Positions 46,690 through 57,309 of a DNA stretch of 64,000 bases are shown piece by piece. Below the pieces are notes generated by a model, which made no database searches, was not told where the DNA came from, and saw only the letters and a program-made list of their open reading frames with translations. The translations under genes were made by a program, and so were the position numbers. Numbering within the stretch: position 1 is the stretch's first letter; each line of letters starts with the position of its first letter. Origin of the DNA: Doryteuthis pealeii (lineage: Eukaryota > Mollusca > Cephalopoda > Myopsida > Loliginidae); the NCBI GenBank assembly GCA_023376005.1, contig CM042157.1, forward strand, positions 93,175,660 to 93,239,659, given 5' to 3'.

Positions 46690-46990
46690 TTGCCTCAGAC
46701 TATCATCTCTTCGGCCCCATGAAAGAGGGTTTGAGAGGCAAAACATTATTCCAGTAACGAGGAAGTGAAATCTCTAGTAAAGAAGTGGCTCAAAGAACAG
46801 TCAACAGAATTCTACGGGACAGGGATACATGCTCTCATTCGAATGTGGAAGATTGCTATTGAGAGAAACGGTGTGGAGAAAAGTAGGATGTGATCCACAG
46901 AGGACCAGCTTTATTTTGATGCATGATACATTTTCCTGTGTTTTGTAATTATCCCTGTCCTAAAAAAATGGCATTACGTTTTGACTCACC
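46690..46990 (+). mobile_element. Mariner 3' fragment, right arm
   Basis: Mirror of 29395-29695: CTCTTCGGCCCCATGAAAGA, GTGGCTCAAAGAACAGTCAA, GAGAGAAACGGTG, then GATGTGATCCACAGAGGACC. Frameshifted transposase end. Confidence 0.85.
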
Positions 46991-47279
46991 GTTTGTATAC
47001 TGTTGGTAAAAGATGGCGGTACATCGTGGTGTTATGATTGACAAGATTGTCTCACAGATGCATTACAACCGTTGGGACAGTAAAAAAACGTTTGTTTCTA
47101 TATATGGAGTTAAGTGAGGAAGAGCCTTTGTGATTGGATATATAGCAATCACATGTCACACCCAGTAGCAAGCTTGTCTTACAGATCCATTACAACCGTT
47201 GGGCCAGTAAAATACGTCTGTTTTTTGTTTATGGATATAGTGATTACGTGTCACACCAAGTAGTTTTGACGCTCATATT

Positions 47280-47700
47280 CAACAGACATCTACGGACCAG
47301 TCCCACGATAAGGTCGAAAGAATTCATCTAAGAGATGAATAGATAATAAAAGATACCAGATATCGTTGCTTATTTTTTTAATTAATTTCAAAATTAATCT
47401 ATCAAAAAATAATGTAATATTCAACAGACATCTACGGACCAGTCCCACGATAAGGTCGAAAGAATTCATCTAAGAGATGATAGATAATAAAAGATACCAG
47501 ATATCGTTGCTTATTTTTTTAATTAATTTCAAAATTAATCTATCAAAAAATAATGTAATATCAACAGACATCTACGGACCAGTCCCACGATAAGGTCGAA
47601 AGAATTCATCTAAGAGACGATAGATAATAAAAGATACCAGATATCGTTGCTTATTTTATTGTTTGAATTAATTTCAAAATTAAATCTATCAAAAAAATAT
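47280..47700 (-). repeat. ~140-bp tandem repeat, 3 copies, right arm
   Basis: Mirror of 28683-29105: ACAGACATCTACGGACCAGT and GATACCAGATATCGTTGCTT occur three times. Confidence 0.92.
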
Positions 47701-48189
47701 AAAGAAGAAGAAGAAGAAGTAATTAAAAAGAAGGATAGATGAAAGAAAGAAATAATAAATGAAATTTTACCAGACGACATTTTTTTCGATCTAACATCTT
47801 CTTGTTAGCTGGTTTCTGATTGGTTCTAAGCGAAATTGCTATCATGTCGGATAATTGTCTAAGGAAGAAAAGTAGGCGGAGCTTAGAAAATTCAAAGATC
47901 AGACGACTCTAGTAAAATCCTCAGAAATTATCTACCTTGCATAAGAGAAACATGTAAAGATTTTTCGGTACCAGTGCAGAATAGCGCGCAGGAGATTATA
48001 CCATTAGATTACGTATAAAAAGCATTACATTTCACGGATATACCCGAAAACTTTGAGACGCTATGCTTAGGGTTAGGGTAAGGGTTAGGGTTAGTGTTGT
48101 TACGATTCTAGTCGTCATTTTAGACACTTAGTTCTGCTGTTGTATTGAGTGCAGTTTCACAGTGGATATTAGTTATAGCATAAAGTTTG

Positions 48190-48790
48190 ATTTATTCCTT
48201 GGAGTAGAAAGATGTAGTATCAGTTTTAACCCTTGTCTGTTGACCCTTGAAGTAGAAAGATGAGTATCAGTTTTAACCCTTGTCTGTTGACCCTTGAAGT
48301 AGAAAGATGTAGTACAGTTTTAACCCTTGTCTGTTGATCCTTGAAGTAGAAAGATGTAGTATCAGTTTTAACCCTTGTCTTGATCCTTGAAGTAGAAAGA
48401 TGTAGTATCAGTTTTAACCCTTGTCTGTTGATCCTTGAAGTAGAAAGATGTAGTATCAGTTTAACCCTTGTCTGTTGATCTTGAAGTAGAAAGATGTAGT
48501 ATCAGTTTTAACCCTTGTCTGGTTGATCCTTGAAGTAGAAAGATGTAGTATCAGTTTTAACCCTTGTCTTTTGACCCTTGAAGTAGAAAGATGTAAGTAT
48601 CAGTTTTAACCCTTGTCTGTTGACCCTTGAAGTAGAAGAGATGTAGTATCAGTTTTAACCCTTGTCTGTTGACCCTTGAAGTAGAAAGATGTAGTATCAG
48701 TTTTAACCCTTGACCCTTGTTGATTCCTTGAGTAGAAAGATGTAGTATCAGTTTTAACCCTGTCTGTTGACCCTTGAAGTATTCCTTCTG
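48190..48790 (-). repeat. 48-bp minisatellite, long allele (about 12 units)
   Basis: Unit with GAAGTAGAAAGATGTAGTAT, CAGTTTTAACCCTTGTCTGT and TGATCC/TGACCC, with variants and small deletions. About 390 bp longer than the left-arm array, and this alone explains the offset between the arms. Confidence 0.95.
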
Positions 48791-48948
48791 TGATGCAGTT
48801 CATTAGGCAAGTCATTTTTAAACAATTTATTAATGACGTTGAATACGTTCAGCGTTTTTTCATTGGTCAATCTAGCTCCTGCTACTTGGAATAGTCTATA
48901 ATAAATATAAGCGGTGGACTGTTCGTACAGCCTATACCCAAGAGCATC

Positions 48949-49301
48949 TGTTAAGCTAAGCTTAGTAAATTGTTGCGCGTTTTGCGTGATTATAAGGCGT
49001 ATGCTAAAAGCCCACTTCTACTTATAGACTCGCCGAGAACCATGTGACCAACCTATTGGCCAATCACTGGCAGTACTCTGCTGCTGATATTGTTATTTAT
49101 ACTGGCTGTTCTGGTCATACCTACTCACATTGCTTTGAACCTTTGTGGACGACGGAACATAGGATTATATCACTGGACTTTGACACTACGTAGGATTCCA
49201 TAACCCCAGGACTTATTCACTTACCAAAGGATTCCATAGCTCAGACTTACTTACTTTAAGTCCTTTTCAACTGGCCAAGGATGGTGGTCAGAAACTTAAC
49301 A
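48949..49301 (+). mobile_element. Solo LTR-1, right arm
   Basis: TGTTAAG to CTTAACA, 353 bp. Order: GTATGCTAAAAGCCC, CTTATAGACTCGCC, TTGGCCAATCA, TATTTATAC, GGATTCCATA. Mirror of 27485-27834. Same family as 61252-61864 and 8708-9020. Confidence 0.78.
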
Positions 49302-49321
49302 GGCGCAGAAAACTTAACTAT

Positions 49322-49445
49322 AGGCGCCTCGCGTGGTGTAATGGTTAGCAAGCTAGATTTGCTGTCCATTGTAAGTGGGTTGGATTCTCATTGGGCGCCC
49401 CATACATCTGGCCTTGTGTCACATCTAAGCTTGGCTTAGTAAATT
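49322..49445 (+). mobile_element. tRNA-derived SINE head, right arm
   Basis: GCGTGGTGTAATGGTTAGCA (A box) and GGGTTGGATTCTCATT at the B-box position. Mirror of 27340-27465. Not a tRNA gene. Confidence 0.7.
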
Positions 49446-50207
49446 ACTATACCAAGAGCATTAATCCAACAAGTATTAGGGTTAGAGTTGAAGTTAGCTA
49501 CTCCGGGAGTTTCCGTAATTTAATGCTATTTATACGTAAAATGCGATTCTAATGATATTATCCCTTGCGCGCTATTGTGCATTCGTACCGTATTTTTCTC
49601 CGCTGACAAAACAGCTTTATCAAATCAAAATTCATGACTTTTCGAAAGAAGATTATACAAGAATTTCAAGAAAATTCCATTTACGAAACGAAGAAGAAAA
49701 AGAGAATTGGTATGATAAGAATATTTTGAAGACGTTCTTTTTGGAAATAAAGAAGAAATCAAAGACTATACAAGAATATACAACATTTAGAATGAATAAG
49801 TTACCATTCTTAAGACAGAACATTTTGAGGGATTAAATATTGAAGAAAAACAGAATTGAAATAAGATTTGAAGTATCCTTCGAAATTTTTCGGAATAAGT
49901 TTTGAAATAAGACAAAGAATAAAGAAAATGAAGAGAACTTTAACAATTGATATAATTAATTGAAGAAATTTCCTTTGGGTAAGAAGCAATCAAAGACTAT
50001 ACAAGAATATACATTTAGAATGAATAAGTTACCATTCTTATACAATTTACCATTTTCATACAATTTAAAAGTGAGAGATGTCTTCGTTTATAATTGAAGA
50101 ATTAACATTAAAACTTATTTCTCGATGAACGAGTTATGTTAAAAAAGAGTTTTATTTCTTGCCGGATTTTTTGAAAATGAGAAAACTGTAACTGCATAGA
50201 AAAAAAA

Positions 50208-50573
50208 GACCTGAGCATCTGGAACCCCCATCTAAGATTTTTGTTTTTAATTTTTTTTTTCAATGGATTTATTTATCGATTGCACACCAATCTATCAGAT
50301 TGTAAAAAAAAATTCAAAGAAGTTATTTATTTTTCGAGTTTTCAAGGGTGCTCAGTTCCCCGTAGCGGTTCCGATATGGGGTTCGATTTTACTATAAACT
50401 CTACGGGGAAATGAGCACCCCTGAAAACTCGAAAAATTAAATAACTTTTCTTCTTTTTTCTTTTTTTTTTTACAATCTGATAGATTAATTGTGTAATCGA
50501 TAATAATCCATTGAAAGAAAAAGAAAAACAATTAAAAACAAAAATTTTAGCTGGGGTTCCAGATGCTCAGGTC
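50208..50573. mobile_element. Foldback MITE, right arm
   Basis: Mirror of 26211-26573 with ends GACCTGAGCATCTGGAACCC and the inverse. Confidence 0.9.
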
Positions 50574-50674
50574 CACCAAGGAAAATTATAAATAGTTTTA
50601 AAATAAGGATAGGAAATTACTTTTCAATCATCTTGTATAAAAAAAATTATGCATCATACATTTCAATGGTAGAT

Positions 50675-51035
50675 TTGGTTTGGTTTGGTTTGTTTAACGG
50701 CATATCAACCTCAGTGGGTCATTTAATGCCAATAAAGTTTTGAAATAAATCAATTCTTAATAGATAATACATTTTTTTTATAATACATTTTTTTATTTAA
50801 CCCATAGATGGGACCCTAACAGGTACTACCACTCCGGGTCAGTGTGGACCAGGGAGCAATGGTGATGAATGGGGTGCTCCACATTCCCCAAACCTCCAGA
50901 ACTGGAACCTCACCATTAGATAGAGTTTAACGTCATTCGCAGGACATGTAGACGCGCGCAGTCACCGCCTTCTAGCACCCATATGATAAAAAGGGGTTGG
51001 GGCTTGCCATAAGGCTTCACATGGTAGAGAGTATA
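50675..51035 (-). mobile_element. SINE B, 5' truncated, right arm
   Basis: Mirror of 25752-26110, from GGTTTGTTTAACGGCATATC through CCCATAGATGGGACCCTAAC to GGGGTTGGGGCTTGCC. Confidence 0.85.
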
Positions 51036-52199
51036 CTGGCCCCAATTTTCTATTTGTACATAAAATAATCTTTCTTTTTTTTTTAACTTGAATTGTGTGT
51101 CACAAAATCATCACGAGCACACTATGAAAAATCATGGTGATTCAGCCATTCAAAGAATAACAATAATAAATATATGGAGGAGCACCATCTTGCATTAAAA
51201 ATCAAGTCTTCTTAAAGATTTGAGAAAATGTATATAAAACAATTATAAATAGTTAAGATAGGGAGTACTTTTCAATTACCATGCGTATGTATGCCTGTGA
51301 CTGAGTTCGTTTTTTATAATTTTCTTGATAATCATTGTATTATTTTTTTTGGGGGGGGGGTTGTAAATAAAATGTATGCTGGTTATTTTAGATAAGGTGT
51401 TTTTTTTAGGTACCATAGAAAGGTTTGCTCGTATTTTCAATTTTATTTTCACTAATACTTGACTTTTCTCATGTGTACTATATTATATAATATATATAAA
51501 TATATATATATATATATATTATATATAATATATACATATCGCTATAATTAGTGAATGAAAATTGATGCATTTATTTTATTTAAACACATTAAATATGATA
51601 TCGTATTACATAAACAGTTAGTACTATAAGGATATATTTTTATAGAAATTTAGTTGAGTCTAGAAGGTTGTAGGCAACTGACAATAAAGTTATATACACA
51701 GTGAAAGTTATAAGATATCTATTATTATACTAAGTGAATCAATGATTGTTTTCTAAGGCTTTTTTTTTCTGTTTAGTTTGACGACACAAATTCATACTAG
51801 AATATCCTTAGTTTTAGGATTGTGTTATGTTTGAAAAAAATTCCATTTTAATTGGTTCCTATATTGGTCGAAATTTTGCCAATTAAGTCAAAAACTCACC
51901 TGTTACTTTCCCCTCTCTATATACATCTTGATTACCTCCTCGTTATATATGTTAGTTTCTATATGAGAGTGAAGAGAGAGATTGGAGAGTGAGTGAAACA
52001 TATTTGTATGTTAAGTTTTATAAGCAGCCAGCACGTAGCTTCTCAACATATTGGCTAAAATTCCGAGAATCAGAAACGTGTGAATTTCAGTTTTACTGAC
52101 AACGACGTACGTCAACAATAAATACTTTCACCCATTCCTTTCTGGTCGGTCCTCTAAAGCTTACCTCTTCTATATAAGAAGGACATTTATAAGAGGATC
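51036..52199. other. Right-arm sequence without gene
   Basis: Mirrors 24601-25740. (TA)-rich runs at 51480-51535 are more broken than in the left arm. Confidence 0.5.
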
Positions 52200-52558
52200 T
52201 TTGTGTGAATGGACACGTCGTCTAGAGTTCAAATCCGCCCTGTCGGTGGGGCGTTAGAATGCACCGACTGCACCTCTGCAGAGGGTAAGACTCTCCCAAT
52301 GGGCGCACCTGTTGGCCGTGGGTGGCGACCCGTGATGCTTAAGGATAGAGCCAGGTGGATGAGCAGTTCATGACATGCAATACTCCACTTTGGCCTTATC
52401 TTGGGGTAGACGGGCGTCGGGAGAGGCCCCCTCCGATCAATCGGCTGGTCACGTCAAGCCCTAAGCACTATATGATTGCCCAACCCTATTGCCCTTATGG
52501 CAAGCCAACCCCTTTTTATCATATGGGTGCTAGAAGCGTGACTGCGGGTACATGTCCT
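52200..52558 (+). mobile_element. SINE B, 3' truncated at palindrome end
   Basis: Head with CGTCTAGAGTTCAAATCCGC, then GCACCGACTGCACCTCTGC and GGGTGGCGACCCGTGATGC, to ATCATATGGGTGCTAG and ACATGTCC. Homology to the left arm stops here. 52559-52653 is unmatched. Confidence 0.87.
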
Positions 52559-52653
52559 GACTCTCCTCCCGCTCCCTCTCTCTCTGTTGACAGTCTCACC
52601 ACTGCGCTCCTACATCCACGCATTAAAACCTCGCTATAACCGACCTTGCTTCA

Positions 52654-52753
52654 NNNNNNNNNNNNNNNNNNNNNNNNNNNNNNNNNNNNNNNNNNNNNNN
52701 NNNNNNNNNNNNNNNNNNNNNNNNNNNNNNNNNNNNNNNNNNNNNNNNNNNNN
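52654..52753. other. Assembly gap, 100 N
   Basis: 100 N, 95 bp after the end of the right arm. Aminopeptidase exons change strand across the sequence joined by this gap. Confidence 0.98.
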
Positions 52754-52835
52754 TAATCAACTTTTTCCTTCGAAGATTTACGGAGACTTTGCCCCCCCCC
52801 AACAAAAAGCAAACAAACAAACAAACAAGCAAACA

Positions 52836-53040
52836 GTACAAATGCAGAATAGCGCACAAGAGATGATATAATTAGAATCGCAGTTTACGTATAGATAGCA
52901 TTAGATTACGGAAACTCCAAAGTAGCCTAACCATAACCCTAACATTTACCCTAACCCTAACGTCCCAAAGGTTTAGGGAATTTCATGAAAGGTACTGATA
53001 TGTAATGTGTTTTATACGTAATCTAATGATATTATCTCAA
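52836..53040. mobile_element. MITE T, uninterrupted relative, telomere-like core
   Basis: Left end with GTACAAATGCAGAATAGCGC and ATTAGATTACGGAAACTCC, core with several CCCTAA units (52925-52965), right end with TGTTTTATACGTAATCTAAT inverted to the left. Another left-end copy starts near 53045. Confidence 0.75.
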
Positions 53041-53120
53041 CAAAACAAGGTACTAATGCACAATAGCACACAAGTGATAATATAATTAGATTATGTATAA
53101 AAAGTATTACATTAATATAT

Positions 53121-53789
53121 AAAATTTGGTAATTTATGAGGAAGTGCGTCCCGGTCCCCTGCCTCAAAAATTGCTACCCGGTGACTATTAAAATAACGAC
53201 CCCAGCTACGGTGTTACTTGAAAGAAAACAACCAACTTAGGGCGTTAAATATATTGGGTGGGGGGAGTTTCTCTTTTTGTCGTAATTCTTATTTATTTAT
53301 CTAATTTGTCGTAATTCTTGTTTATTTATCGTAATTTGTCGTAATTCTTGTTTAGATATGAAGATGGATATATAGTTTGGAATATACTGAGATAGATAGA
53401 TAGATAAACAAAGAAAATAATATAGATAGATATGAACAAATGGAGATAAATAGATAGATAGATAGATATTTTCGACCAGTAAATGTATTGGGGGGGGGTC
53501 GCTTCTTTTTTGTCGTAATTCTTGTTTATTTAAACTAAAAACAAGAATTACGACAAATATCTATGAATAAATAAGAATTACGACAAATTTCTATAGATAA
53601 ATAAGAATTACGACAAATTTCTATAAATAAATAAGAATTACGACAAATTTCTATAAATAAATAAGAATTACTAAGTTGGTTGTTTTCTTTCCAGTAACAC
53701 CGTAGCTGGGGTCGTTATTTTAATAGTCACCGTGTAGCAATTTATGAGGCAGGAGACCGGGACGCACTTCCCCATAAATTACCTAAAAT
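53121..53789. mobile_element. Large foldback element with internal short repeats
   Basis: The outer ~110 bp are inverted copies: GGAAGTGCGTCCCGG, ATAACGACCCCAGCTACGG, AAAGAAAACAACCAACTTAG. Inside, a GTAATTCTTGTTTATTTA unit is repeated, and on the other side AATAAGAATTACGACAAAT is repeated about five times inverted. (GATA)n-like tracts lie near the centre. Confidence 0.85.
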
Positions 53790-54134
53790 CTAATATAATA
53801 TTACATATAAAGGGAGGACATTTATAGATTTAGTCATTTTTTTTATTATATAATAAACATTGAGCATTAAGTTAAGTTTTTATTCATTTATCTCTTGTTG
53901 ACTTTAGAATAACTGCTCGACCAACACGATAATTGGTGATAGTGTATCAATATTATAAGATATAATATTGATACAGGAATTTGCCTCAAAGACACAGGCG
54001 GAAGTGAACACTGCCTATTGTATGATTGATATAATAAATTCTACTATTGGATTCGCCATCTTGTGGTTTATATATGTTGTTATTGAGTGAGCCTTAAGAG
54101 TTAATCTATAGGCATTCTTCAGACAAATTTACTT

Positions 54135-54430
54135 CTGTTACTGATACGGCTGCGGCATTCACCCTGGGTCGGTTGAGTCGGCTCCACCCAACGAATTCAC
54201 TGCATCTCGAATGCAAACGCTACACCATGATGTCCACAGTTATCAGTAGGACCGCTATGATAGATATGATAGCATACATCAGCCTGTGGGATGTTGATGG
54301 TGCGGTAGCCGCTATCCGGTAACCGCGTATCTCCGAGAGGCAGGAACCATTGATGCCATACTGATGAAGGGAGCGCATCGTAAGAGCTTGTGTTTCTTCA
54401 AGTTTTAGTGTTCGGACATTCCAGCATGCG
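54135..54430 (-). pseudogene. RTE-type LINE endonuclease fragment
   Basis: The minus-strand frame reads ACWNVRTLK, then MRSLHQYGINGSCLSEIRGY and HRLMY, the start of an APE endonuclease of RTE-type elements (often annotated craniofacial development protein 2-like). After a frameshift, YHSGPTDNCGHHGVAFAF is readable. Only about 100 residues remain and there is no RT. Confidence 0.8.
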
Positions 54431-54672
54431 AAATGATGAAATTCTCTGCGACAGAACATCCCAGCTTGCTAATTTGACACTCGCACATATGGGCCAGTGG
54501 GTGTGTCAGTCTGCAGAAGGTGTAGCAGAAGTCGTATTCAAGATTGTAGGTGAAATTTTGTCAAGGAGTATCAAGGGAATACAAAAATTCGAATGTCGTC
54601 CCAAAACCAGACAAATAGAAGATATCACACTCTCCTCGTTTGTTTGTTGAATTTTTAAAATGGGTAATTTTT

Positions 54673-55201
54673 AACTTTAAGTGACTAAATTCCTGCCATA
54701 AAATTGTACTTGCGCATTATTTGAAATGAACTTAATTGTTACTAAAAACACATTTTATGATATTTTCGTGTTAAAACATGCATTCCTAATTATTTGAACA
54801 ATTTGGCAATTAAAAGGTATAATTACGGAGATTCGATAAAGGAGGACCATTTACTTCAGGCTTATTCACAATAAAGCACACAAGGGACATCACTCTCGTT
54901 ACCTTATTTATTATTTCAGATTCTAAAAAAAAATATTTATTTAATAACAAAAAATAAGTCAATGAGATTGATGTCCCTGTTTGTTTTGTTTGGAAAGAAA
55001 CCGGAAGTAAATGATCTGCCATTTTCGAATCGCCGTAATGATACCCATTTTTTTTTTTTTTTTTGGGGCAAATTGTTCAAATCACTAGAACTGCATGTGA
55101 TAACACGAAAATATCATAAAATGTGTTTTTAGTAACAATTAAGTTCATTTCAAATAATGCACAAGTACAATTTTATGGTAGGAATTTAGTCACTTAAAGT
55201 T
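54673..55201. mobile_element. Foldback MITE, ~530 bp, beside exon F
   Basis: Outer ends AACTTTAAGTGACTAAATTC and its inverse. The halves mirror each other nearly to the centre at about 54937 (TTTATGATATTTTCGTGTTA, GGGACATCACTCTCGTTACC). It ends 64 bp from exon F's donor side. Confidence 0.87.
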
Positions 55202-55264
55202 CAAGATTACACATTTGAAATGTTTATTGTTTCAATTGATAAAGAAATAGAATTTGAAACTTAC

Positions 55265-55372
55265 CCCAGATCGCCATCTTTTATCCACTTGTTAAAATGC
55301 ATCATAGCAATGTCTTCGCATTCCTTAAGTTCTTTCTCACACGCCATTCTTATCACAAAGCGTCGCAAGAAG
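55265..55372 (-). CDS. M1 aminopeptidase exon F
   Basis: On the minus strand the acceptor is AATTTATTTTCAG and the donor is GTAAGT. The 108 bp give FLRRFVIRMACEKELKEC, then EDIAMMHFNKWIKDGDL. This matches the LLRxxVLxxACxxGxxEC...AxxxFxxWxxx block of the M1 C-terminal domain. The first base completes a Ser codon begun in exon E, and the exon ends in phase 2. The next block expected in the family (IPPDLRxxVYC and the EKxxLLxALxC helix, about 60-70 residues) was not found before the gap. Confidence 0.92.
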
Positions 55373-55624
55373 CTGAAAATAAATTCATTGTGTGTCAAGT
55401 GTTGGACATTTTCGGAATATCGATGTCTTTTCATTTATCAGAACATGAAGTTATTTCTTTGCAGATTTTCAGATAACAGATAAAAACCAAATGCATTATT
55501 TATCTTATTATAATGGAGATTCGGTGTCTATCAACAAATTTTTATCAGAACATAAAGTTATTTGCATTATTTGAATACTTTTGACTATTGTTCTCATCTT
55601 TATTATTATTATATACACAACGTT

Positions 55625-55745
55625 ACGACCGATGTGCCCTCCGGCCTTCTTCATGTGTTTCTTGTCGAACTCGGAAGCCTTCTTGTCGAAATCTGGGGCC
55701 TTCATGTCGTAATCGGGAGCCTTCACGGGACTTTGAACCGAACCC
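55625..55745 (-). repeat. 21-bp tandem repeat encoding KAPDxDx-type heptads
   Basis: Three to four 21-bp units (GTCGAAATCTGGGGCCTTCAT type). On the minus strand they read KAPDYDM, KAPDFDK, KASEFDK and KHMKKAGG in a short frame. No start or signal peptide context is convincing. CTCCGGCCTTCTTCA at its left end recurs inverted at 55955-55970. Confidence 0.55.
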
Positions 55746-56179
55746 TTTATTCAATTCACCAGGGTAGACTCATGTTCTCATGCCGTTAACAATGACCGGG
55801 TACAAGGGTTAAGCTATGTTAAGTATTCTATGTTATTATCACCCTTGGCCAGGGTTGAACCCGCAATCTAAAGATGATTGTCACTTAGAACTGTATTAAA
55901 TCAACCCGTATATCCTTTGCAACATGTGTCCATCTAGATGAGAAACACCTGAAGAAGGCCGGAGAATTCGAAAAAAATCCAATTAATACATATTATCAAG
56001 CCTCATCTAAAAAATTCAGACAAACGAAGTTATTTCTATGCATATTTTCAGATTACAGATACAAATTAAACGCATTATTTATTTAGATAACGTTTTTTTT
56101 AGGATTATTAGGATTACTAGTACAAAATAAAAAAACACTGCAGGCGATGCAAAAATAGATTTTTGAAACATATTGCGTG

Positions 56180-56395
56180 AGTCAGCGAGTTTGTACCCTA
56201 AGTAAGTAAAATCATCAAATTCATTAAAGCTTGGGTAATCTGATCTGTGCGGTAAAGTGTGGGGTACTGACGGTAGGTGTAGCACTCCACCTCGGCACAA
56301 ACAATCTCCCCGGTCTAGTGCTAGCGAAAAGGGGATCGACTCCCTCGCTCTCCGGCTAATACAGACAATAGGCCACCCGGCCAATAACAACTTCT
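56180..56395 (+). mobile_element. SINE C fragment
   Basis: Starts near CAGCGAGTTTGTACCCTAAG and continues with TGATCTGTGCGGTAAAGTG, GGTAGGTGTAGCACTCCACC and AAAAGGGGATCGACTCCC. No tRNA-like head. Confidence 0.75.
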
Positions 56396-56399
56396 CATC

Positions 56400-56595
56400 G
56401 TTCTAAATTTAGACTAATTGCCTAACCAAGGTTAAAGAGCCCAGTCTATTTACCCATAGCAGGAGGGAGAATAGTTGGATTCATACCTTTCCCAGGAGTA
56501 TTAGCGCTATGTGAACTGTGGCTTCGTCCAGGATTTGAACTCGGGTCGACGAGTCCATTTCCTACGACTCTAACCAGTACACCACCGTGCTCTAT
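56400..56595 (-). mobile_element. SINE A fragment
   Basis: TTGCCTAACCAAGGTTAAAG, ATTTACCCATAGCAGGAGG, ATTTGAACTCGGGTCGACG (B box) and CCATTTCCTACGACTCTAAC. The tail is missing. Confidence 0.82.
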
Positions 56596-56619
56596 CTTTA
56601 AACGTAGTAATCCGGTGCC

Positions 56620-56990
56620 GCATCGAGTAGTTTTGGCACTCATATTCAATAGACACCTACGAACCAGCTCTCCAAGAATGCCGAAAGAATTCATCATCGA
56701 GAGGATAGACTAAAACAGAAGATACCAGATATCCATATTCCCTCTCCATCAGACTGGTAGGTCTCTCAAGGTTGACTTTATATATAAGTACATTTATATT
56801 GTTAGTCATTGTGTTATTATATAATAAACCTTCATTCATTTATTTGTTGTTGTTAATCTTAGAATAACTGCTAGACTAATACGATAATTGGTGACTGCTA
56901 CATCCAATTAAAGATAGGGTATTCACTCTCTTAGCTCCATATATAGAATCAGATGTATTTTATTGACCCAACAAGAGGCATTAAGAATCT
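56620..56990 (+). repeat. Diverged relative of the 28.7-29.35 kb arm repeats
   Basis: GAGTAGTTTTGGCACTCATA, AATAGACACCTACGAACCAG, AAGATACCAGATATCC, and later TTCACTCTCTTAGCTCCATA and ATTTTATTGACCCAAC. An AATAAACC signal and ATTGGTGACTG near 56890 look LTR-like. The same TTAGAATAACTGCT/ATTGGTGA block occurs near 53905-53935. Confidence 0.6.
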
Positions 56991-57232
56991 AAGTTCAAAT
57001 GATTCTGCATTAGTACCCAAAGACTATTTTCGTATTAGAACATTTCCTTCATACAGCTCTGTATATTACTCATGTCATTCTTGTATTGGGTGAATAAAAT
57101 TGTTCTTGTCAATTCGTTGTTAATTGTTTTTTGCATGTTTATCTATACGAGGATATATCCGGCTACAACACTACACACAGACTTATGCTACAAAGTGCCA
57201 GGTGTATTAAGTTCAAACGAATTATAACTTAC

Positions 57233-57309
57233 CTTCCATTGTCATTAGAAGTTGTGCCATTCCAGCCAAATTCTCTGTATAAATTCAGCATCAGGTGGCG
57301 TAAAAACCT
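57233..57309 (-). CDS. M1 aminopeptidase exon E
   Basis: On the minus strand the acceptor is TTTTTTATTAG and the donor is GTAAGT. The 77 bp give RFLRHLMLNLYREFGWNGTT and SNDNG, plus two bases. This matches the FxxYLxxLVxPLYxxLGWxxxxxD block of M1 aminopeptidases. It continues exon D in phase 0 (KLQ then RFLR) and feeds exon F in phase 2 (AG plus C gives Ser). The intron to F is about 1.9 kb. Confidence 0.91.

Larger units (their letters stand above)
47963..49590. mobile_element. MITE T, right arm, split by insertions
   Basis: Ends 47963-48075 and 49480-49590, with TTAGGG units at 48068-48095 and near 49487. Mirror of 27193-28415. Confidence 0.75.
38714..52558 (-). repeat. Right arm of ~28-kb palindrome
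   Basis: Reverse complement of 24228-37752 with the same elements in mirrored order. Its outer end lies within a SINE B copy, only 95 bp before the assembly gap at 52654. The largest difference from the left arm is the longer 48-bp minisatellite. Otherwise mostly single-base indels, especially in homopolymers. Confidence 0.97.

Noticed and set aside
49322..49404. Possible tRNA gene with TGGTGTAATGG A box
   Set aside because: B box is degraded and the sequence is part of a repeated SINE-like unit, mirrored at 27340-27465.
55508..55726. Neuropeptide precursor suggested by KAPDFDK-type repeats
   Set aside because: No signal peptide, no start and no splice sites; kept only as a low-interest observation.
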